Below are positions 57,520 to 64,000 of a DNA stretch of 64,000 nucleotides, piece after piece. The position numbers and the translations under genes were made by a program. Source of the DNA: Novosphingobium huizhouense (GTDB lineage: Bacteria > Pseudomonadota > Alphaproteobacteria > Sphingomonadales > Sphingomonadaceae); assembly GCF_020179475.1 (NCBI RefSeq), contig NZ_JAILXZ010000003.1, forward strand, positions 1-64,000. Reading direction: 5' to 3'. Numbering within the stretch: position 1 is the first letter of the stretch; every line of letters starts with the position of its first letter. Under the pieces are notes generated by a model. That model was not told the origin of the DNA. It saw only the letters and a program-made list of their open reading frames with translations, and did not search any database.

Positions 57520-58584
57520 ATGACCGGACCGACGCTCCCCGAACTGTCCACGCGCGCGCGCGACATCTTTCGGCTGGTCGTCGAAGGCTACATTGCGAGC
57601 GGCCTGCCGGTGGGGTCGAAGACGCTGGCCGGATCCGGCGCGGTCAACCTGTCGCCCGCCTCGATCCGCTCGGTGCTGCAGGAGTTGCAGGACGCCGGGC
57701 TGCTGGCGGCGCCGCATACGAGCGCGGGGCGGATGCCGACCGAGATGGGGCTGCGGCTGTTCGTCGACGGGATCATGCAAGTGGCGGAACCCTCGATCGC
57801 CGAGCGCGAGCAGATCGAGCGCGGCCTTGCCAGCGGTGGCACGATCGAAGCCGCCCTGGCGGCGGCCTCGCTGGCGCTTTCCGAGCTGTCGGCCGGGGCA
57901 GGGGTGATCATGGTCCCGCGGCGCGAGGCGCGGCTGGTTCAGCTTTCCTTCGTGTCGCTCGGCCCGCAGCGGGCGCTGGCGGTGATGGTGGCCGAGGACG
58001 GCAGTGTCGAGAACCGGGTGCTCGATCTTCCCGCTTCGGTCGGCGCGGTCACGCTTGAGCAGGCGTCCAACTATCTCACCAGCCGCCTTGCCGGGCGTAC
58101 GCTGGCCGAAGCGTTGACGGCGATCCGCGCCGAGATCGCCGGCGGGCGTTCGGCGCTCGATGCGGTGAGCGCCGATCTGGTGCAGCGCGGGCTGGCGGTG
58201 TGGTCGATCGACGCGGCGCAGCGGCCGGTGCTGGTGGTGCGGGGGCAGGCGAACCTCCTCGACGAGGCCGCGCTGCACGACATCGAGCGGGTGCGGTTGC
58301 TGCTCGAGGAACTAGAAGGCGCCGAGGCGATCGCCGGCGTGCTCGACGCCGCGCGCGAAGCCGAAAGCGCGCGCATCTTCATCGGCAGCGAGAACCGCTT
58401 GTTCTCGCTTTCGGGCTCTTCGGTGATCGCCTCGCCGTGGCGCGATCTCGAAGGGCGGGTGGTCGGCGTGGTCGGGGTAATCGGCCCCACGCGGTTGAAT
58501 TATGCGCGGGTTGTCCCCATGGTGGATTTCACGGCTCAGAGCTTGAGCAAACTTATCGCACAGGACGGATTTTCGAGAAAATGA
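57520..58584 (+). CDS. hrcA: Heat-inducible repressor HrcA
   Basis: A 354-residue HrcA-type repressor, which in other bacteria binds CIRCE elements at groESL. It has the N-terminal winged helix ([56 protein letters not shown]) and a GAF-like C-terminal domain with [15 protein letters not shown] and [22 protein letters not shown] 57520 matches the family start. Its stop overlaps grpE (ATGA). No CIRCE element was found upstream of it or of dnaK in this window. Confidence 0.95.
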   Translation: MTGPTLPELSTRARDIFRLVVEGYIASGLPVGSKTLAGSGAVNLSPASIRSVLQELQDAGLLAAPHTSAGRMPTEMGLRLFVDGIMQVAEPSIAEREQIERGLASGGTIEAALAAASLALSELSAGAGVIMVPRREARLVQLSFVSLGPQRALAVMVAEDGSVENRVLDLPASVGAVTLEQASNYLTSRLAGRTLAEALTAIRAEIAGGRSALDAVSADLVQRGLAVWSIDAAQRPVLVVRGQANLLDEAALHDIERVRLLLEELEGAEAIAGVLDAAREAESARIFIGSENRLFSLSGSSVIASPWRDLEGRVVGVVGVIGPTRLNYARVVPMVDFTAQSLSKLIAQDGFSRK

Positions 58585-59153
58585 CCGAGAACGAGACGCG
58601 CCCGCAGGATGCCGAGGCAAAGGCCGAACTGGAAGGCGTGCCCGAAGACCTGGTGCTCGGCGCCGGCGAGGAAGAAGCTTCGAGCGGCGAACTCGAGGCG
58701 GTGAAGGCCGAGCTCGAAGCGGCCAGGCAGGATGTGCTCTACGCTAAGGCTGAAACGCAGAACCTGCGTCGCCGCATGGAGAAGGACATCGCCGATGCGC
58801 GCGCCTATGCCGCCACGTCGTTTGCGCGCGACATCCTTTCGGTCGCCGACAATCTCTCTCGCGCGCTCGATTCGATCCCGGCGGAACTGCGCGAGGACGA
58901 CAAGACGAAGAACCTGGTGACCGGGCTCGAGGCTACCGGTCGCGAGATCGAGAAGGTCTTCGGCAGCCACGGGATCGTGCGCATTGCCGCCAAGGGCCTG
59001 CCGCTCGATCCGCACCAGCATCAGGCGATGCTCGAGATTCCTTCGGCCGACGTCGAACCGGGCGTGGTGCTCCAGGAACTCCAGGCGGGCTACATGATCA
59101 AGGATCGCCTGCTGCGTCCGGCGATGGTCGCCGTCGCCAAGAAGCCCGACTGA
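58581..59153 (+). CDS. grpE: Nucleotide exchange factor GrpE
   Basis: A 190-residue DnaK co-chaperone with an acidic disordered N terminus (residues 1-45), a long coiled-coil helix (ELEAVKAELEAARQDVLYAK and on) and a beta wing with GVEPGVVLQELQAGYMIKDRLLRPAMV-type ending. It is coupled to hrcA by a 4-base overlap. DnaK itself is encoded about 2 kb downstream under its own promoter. Confidence 0.96.
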   Translation: MTENETRPQDAEAKAELEGVPEDLVLGAGEEEASSGELEAVKAELEAARQDVLYAKAETQNLRRRMEKDIADARAYAATSFARDILSVADNLSRALDSIPAELREDDKTKNLVTGLEATGREIEKVFGSHGIVRIAAKGLPLDPHQHQAMLEIPSADVEPGVVLQELQAGYMIKDRLLRPAMVAVAKKPD

Positions 59154-59227
59154 TCGACGACCCTGGCGGGGAACCCGCCGGGCGCTCTCCTCGTAGTCCA
59201 CTGGAACGGATTGCGAGGAGAATGTCG

Positions 59228-59482
59228 ATGGTATCGAAGCTTTTCATCCCGGTTCTGGCCGGCGGACTGGCGCTCGGCGGGTGCGCCAGCAACTATGCCG
59301 GCGAAGGTGCGCTGGCCGGTGGCGCCGGGGGCGCCTTGATCGGCGCCGCGACCGGCGGCGACGTGGCCACCGGCGCGGCGATCGGCGCTGCGGCCGGGGG
59401 TGCGGTCGGTTCGTTGATCAAGAAGAACGGACGCTGCTACCGGCGCGACGCGAACGGTTACGAATATCGCGTCCGCTGCTGA
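59228..59482 (+). CDS. Glycine-zipper lipoprotein
   Basis: An 84-residue lipoprotein with lipobox LGGCAS, then glycine-zipper repeats (AGGAGGALIGAATGG, GAAIGAAAGGAVGS) that pack as membrane-associated helices, and a short YRRDANGYEYRVRC tail. ATG 59228 has GAGGAGA at 7 bases and is preferred to ATG 59222. Such proteins resemble SlyB/osmotically inducible lipoproteins and stabilise the outer membrane. A GGCGGG/CCCGCC hairpin (59165-59179) precedes it. Confidence 0.85.
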   Translation: MVSKLFIPVLAGGLALGGCASNYAGEGALAGGAGGALIGAATGGDVATGAAIGAAAGGAVGSLIKKNGRCYRRDANGYEYRVRC

Positions 59483-59908
59483 TCAGGCCTCGGAGAGGAT
59501 TTTGGCGAGGTGCGCAGCCCTGGACGTAAGCGCCTGCAGCCGCGGTGCGCTGACCTCGCGCTGAAACGACGAATAGTCGCATTGCAGGTTGGGGTTGGCG
59601 AAGCACGCAACGACGTGGTCGCCATCCGTCCGCACATGCATCTTCGAATGTACGAGGTCGTTCCGGATCGGCAGGAGTTGCGCCAAGTCGGCAAGAGCAA
59701 GATCGACATTGCTCTTGCGCTCCTGCGGAATGGCGCTGTTAGGCTTGGCCTTCCTGAGCCGCTCGATCTTGCTGCTGATCAGTTCGCCCTTTGCCTGGCA
59801 ATTGAGCTTCCGAAGCAGCAAGTCGATCGTGGCTTCCGCTTGCGCAAACGCGTCGATGGCTCGGCTACGCCAGATGTGGAGCGATTGTTCTGTTGTGGAG
59901 GTCGCCAT
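59483..59908 (-). CDS. HEPN-like protein with RNxxxH motif
   Basis: A 141-residue all-helical protein. The IRNDLVHSKM segment carries R82-N83 and H87, the Rx4H pattern of HEPN ribonuclease domains, and a conserved-type acidic residue E25 lies in the first long helix (AIDAFAQAEATIDLLL). Such domains are common in toxins and antiviral effectors, but no antitoxin or nucleotidyltransferase gene is adjacent. The frame is less GC-rich than its neighbours. It abuts the glycine-zipper gene with no gap and lies downstream of the vgr-related gene on the same strand. Confidence 0.6.
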   Translation of the reverse strand: MATSTTEQSLHIWRSRAIDAFAQAEATIDLLLRKLNCQAKGELISSKIERLRKAKPNSAIPQERKSNVDLALADLAQLLPIRNDLVHSKMHVRTDGDHVVACFANPNLQCDYSSFQREVSAPRLQALTSRAAHLAKILSEA

Positions 59909-59927
59909 GCTGCATCACGGTACGGGA

Positions 59928-60401
59928 TCAGGATAAACGACCAGTAAAAGGGTTCAGCTCCGCCAGAACTTCCCTTGCCGGCGCTCCTGGTACCGGCGCG
60001 CCGCACGCCGCCAGAAACCAGTGCCGGACAATTTCCGCCTGTTGTTCGATGCCATATCCGTCGAACGGGCGACCCGGGATCGGTCGGTAATCGTACCGGC
60101 AGAAGGGGTGGCGCATCAGCGGCAGCCACCACTTCCCTCGCTGCTGGGCCTGCCAGACGTGCACCATCTCGTGGATGAACAGGCCCTGCGCGCCGAGCGA
60201 CGCCGTGGCGAAGTCATCCTGCCAGTGTGGCCCCTCCGGGTGAAAATGGATGTGCCCCATCGGCGCCATCACGGTATTGCGCGGCTGGAACGGGAAGAAG
60301 CGACGCCGCCGCAACCGCACCTGGTCGAGCGCAATGGCATCGCCGAACACCCTGCGCGAAAGGGCGCGCTCTCCGGTCGTCAGCGCGCGTTCCGCCTCCA
60401 C
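59928..60401 (-). CDS. vgr-related protein with HExxH motif
   Basis: A 157-residue protein of a family labelled vgr-related in sphingomonads; it is not a VgrG spike. It has a zinc-protease-like HEMVH (H77, E78, H81) with nearby E120 as a possible third ligand, and aromatic/arginine-rich flanks (FFPFQP, HPFCRYDYRPIPGRPFDG). GTG 60401 is the only start before the in-frame stop. It follows the PCu(A)C gene by 7 bases. Peptidase activity is not proven. Confidence 0.75.
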   Translation of the reverse strand: MEAERALTTGERALSRRVFGDAIALDQVRLRRRRFFPFQPRNTVMAPMGHIHFHPEGPHWQDDFATASLGAQGLFIHEMVHVWQAQQRGKWWLPLMRHPFCRYDYRPIPGRPFDGYGIEQQAEIVRHWFLAACGAPVPGAPAREVLAELNPFTGRLS

Positions 60402-60408
60402 CGCCGCT

Positions 60409-60948
60409 TCACATCTTCATGTCGTGGCCGGCCATGGCATCGTCACCTCCGAGGCCCTCGACCTTGGCGGCGACGCTGACCTTGTCGCCATCGTCCAGGG
60501 TCATGGTGAGCTCGGCCGTGCCGCCTGCCTTGAGCGCTTCGCCGATGCCGAACAGCATGACATGATACCCGCCGGGCGCGAACTGCACGGACTTGCCCGG
60601 TTCGAGCGGGACTTCACGCACTGCTTTCATGCTCGTCACGCCATTCTTGGTCGCGCTCTCGTGGATCTCGGCACGCTCGACGCCATCGACATGGATGGCG
60701 GCGATCTTGCGCGGAGCGCCCGCACCCTGAGTGACGGTCAGATAGGCGACGCCGGGATTGCCGGGAACGGCCGGCAGGCGAACGATGGCGTCGGACACGG
60801 TAATGCCCGGGGCCGCTTCCGGCCCTGCGGCCGCGGGCGGCGAAGCGGTTGCCGCCGCGCTCGCTTCCGGGTTGGCGCCCTGCTGTTTCCCGCAACCGGA
60901 CAGCGTCACGGCCATGCCGGCAAGAAGGGCGAGAGACAGGGCGCGCAT
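60409..60948 (-). CDS. PCu(A)C-type copper chaperone lipoprotein
   Basis: A 179-residue lipoprotein (LSGC, lipidated C19) with an alanine/proline-rich spacer and a cupredoxin-like domain. Copper ligands follow the family pattern exactly: H96, M107, H129 and M131 (HX10MX21HXM). Such chaperones deliver Cu(I) to the CuA or CuB centre of cytochrome oxidase. A histidine/methionine-rich end (GHDMKM) may add a low-affinity site. It is divergent from dnaK across 167 bases and leads a short operon with the vgr-related gene. Confidence 0.93.
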   Translation of the reverse strand: MRALSLALLAGMAVTLSGCGKQQGANPEASAAATASPPAAAGPEAAPGITVSDAIVRLPAVPGNPGVAYLTVTQGAGAPRKIAAIHVDGVERAEIHESATKNGVTSMKAVREVPLEPGKSVQFAPGGYHVMLFGIGEALKAGGTAELTMTLDDGDKVSVAAKVEGLGGDDAMAGHDMKM

Positions 60949-60998
60949 CGGTTTCCTCTACATTGCTGAAACTGTGCCCGACCTAGTGCGGGCCGGGC

Positions 60999-61026
60999 CT
61001 TGTGCCAAGTGGAAGCGCACCTATAT
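60999..61026 (+). promoter_or_regulatory. Putative RpoH promoter of dnaK
   Basis: CTTGTG (60999-61004), a 16-base spacer and CTATAT (61021-61026) fit the alphaproteobacterial heat-shock sigma-32 pattern. The start would leave a leader of about 80 bases before ATG 61116. Confidence 0.6.
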
Positions 61027-61115
61027 CGCCCCTCGTCGGAGCCGCACAACGCCGCCTGCCCGGCAGGGGGGCGAGCGATTTCGCGGTGTCTCATCTGGAA
61101 GGAATTGGGGAAACC

Positions 61116-63023
<1,908 letters not shown>

Positions 63024-63040
63024 TGTTGCGATGAAACCGG

Positions 63041-63072
63041 ACCGCCGCTCGCGTGCAATCGTGGGCGGCGGT
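63041..63072 (+). other. Hairpin between dnaK and dnaJ
   Basis: ACCGCCGC (63041-63048) pairs perfectly with GCGGCGGT (63065-63072) across a 16-base loop. There is no T-run, so it may act as an mRNA stabiliser or attenuator that keeps DnaK above DnaJ. Confidence 0.5.
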
Positions 63073-63093
63073 TCGTGCATCTAGGGAACCGCG

Positions 63094-64000
63094 ATGTCGG
63101 TCGAGATCGATTTCTACGAGCTCCTCGAAGTGGAGCGCACCGCGGACGACAAGACGCTGAAGTCCGCGTACCGCAAGCTCGCGATGAAGTTCCACCCGGA
63201 CAAGAACCCGGGGTGCAAGGACAGCGAAGCCAAGTTCAAGCAGATCAACGAGGCCTATGCCTGCCTGTCCGATCCGCAGAAGCGGGCGGCTTATGATCGC
63301 TATGGCCACGCCGCGTTCCAGCAGGGCGGCGGCGGGGCTGGCGGAGGCTTCGGCGGTGGCGCGGAATTCGGCGATCTCGGCGACATCTTCGAAAGCATCT
63401 TCGGCGCAGGCTTCGCCGGCGGACGGAGCCAGCCACGGCGCGGCGCGGATTTGCGCTACGACATGGAAATCACGCTCGAGGACGCGTTTCACGGCAAGCA
63501 GGCCGAGATCGAAGTCGAAATCTCGCAGCGGTGCGATCCCTGCGACGGAACCGGCGCGCAACCGGGCACGTCTGCGCGTCGCTGCAACTTGTGCGGTGGC
63601 CACGGCAAGGTCCGCGCGCAGCAGGGCTTCTTCATGGTTGAGCGGCCGTGCCCCAATTGCCACGGCCGCGGCGAGGTGATCGAGAAACCCTGCCGCAGTT
63701 GCCGCGGCGAGGGGCGCGTCGATGCCGAGCAGAAGCTCGAGGTCCAGATTCCGCCGGGGGTGGACAACGGCACTCGCATCCGCCTTGCCGGAAAGGGCGA
63801 GGCCGGTCCGTTCGGCGCACCGGCAGGCGACCTCTACATCTTCCTCCATGTCAAGCGCCACCGCGTGTTCGAGCGCGACGGCACCACGCTGCTGACCCGG
63901 GCGCCGATCAGCTTCACTACCGCTGCGCTGGGTGGGTCGATCGAAATCCCCGGGCTCGACGGCGAGCGCCACGCGATCGACATTCCGGCGGGCATCCAGT
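63094..64000 (+). CDS. dnaJ: Molecular chaperone DnaJ (cut by window end)
   Basis: The first 302 codons of a type I Hsp40, running off the window. The J domain has HPD (34-36), and a G/F-rich linker spans about 75-108. Four CxxCxGxG zinc-binding motifs follow ([32 protein letters not shown]), then the peptide-binding domain. ATG 63094 follows AGGGA. It works with DnaK and GrpE. Confidence 0.96.
   Translation, partial: MSVEIDFYELLEVERTADDKTLKSAYRKLAMKFHPDKNPGCKDSEAKFKQINEAYACLSDPQKRAAYDRYGHAAFQQGGGGAGGGFGGGAEFGDLGDIFESIFGAGFAGGRSQPRRGADLRYDMEITLEDAFHGKQAEIEVEISQRCDPCDGTGAQPGTSARRCNLCGGHGKVRAQQGFFMVERPCPNCHGRGEVIEKPCRSCRGEGRVDAEQKLEVQIPPGVDNGTRIRLAGKGEAGPFGAPAGDLYIFLHVKRHRVFERDGTTLLTRAPISFTTAALGGSIEIPGLDGERHAIDIPAGIQ

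Noticed and set aside
59928..60401. vgr-related gene as type VI secretion component
   Set aside because: The 157-residue HExxH protein lacks VgrG domains and no other T6SS gene is near.

Overview
The window is a GC-rich chromosomal segment of an alphaproteobacterium. Gene content points to Sphingomonadales, probably a Novosphingobium- or Sphingomonas-like organism: two TonB-dependent receptors, a catabolic cluster with a Baeyer-Villiger-type monooxygenase, a DUF6456 protein, a vgr-related HExxH protein and many small intergenic palindromes. No rRNA, transposase, integrase, prophage module or CRISPR array is visible. Almost all of it reads as stable chromosome with small accessory insertions.

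Layout. 1-12.6 kb: a ZnuD-like receptor, a PilZ protein, tyrS, DOMON-like/NamZ-like/DUF427 genes, a MoxR-GFA-VWA operon, a TonB-like protein and an all-repeat RTX protein. 12.6-14.2 kb: a lower-GC two-lipoprotein module lying between near-perfect 18-bp inverted repeats. 14.2-26.6 kb: parE, an LpoA-like lipoprotein divergent from rsmI-yraN, a tiny histidine-rich secreted peptide, gshB, dedA, then accB-accC, aroQ, an orphan 3TM holin and a patatin-like lipase. 26.7-39.4 kb: a catabolic cluster made of a divergent TonB receptor, a GntR/FCD regulator, an HMG-CoA-lyase-type enzyme, HyuA, HyuB, a CaiB transferase, an N-carbamoylsarcosine-amidase-like hydrolase, an SDR and a BVMO. It ends in a terminator facing tRNA-Pro(GGG). 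39.7-50.7 kb: yajC-secD-secF, a glycosyltransferase, an XRE regulator divergent from a DUF6456 gene, tandem DUF885 hydrolases and an ABC-F ATPase. 50.8-56.7 kb: a PepSY/response-regulator/kinase trio, then xerC-hemW and rdgB-rph with a CAP gene placed between hemW and rdgB. 57.4-64 kb: the heat-shock genes hrcA-grpE and dnaK-dnaJ (dnaJ cut by the window end), separated by a glycine-zipper lipoprotein, a HEPN-like protein, a vgr-related protein and a PCu(A)C copper chaperone.

How it fits together. The catabolic cluster is the main accessory system. The FCD-type palindrome TTGTATACAA lies between the receptor and regulator genes, and its TGTATACA core recurs over the start codon of the first enzyme gene, so uptake and catabolism are probably controlled together. 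The two heat-shock units each carry a CTTG(T/A)G-N16-CTA(T/A)AT element that looks like an alphaproteobacterial RpoH promoter. Function calls come from motif and family recognition by eye; no database search was run.
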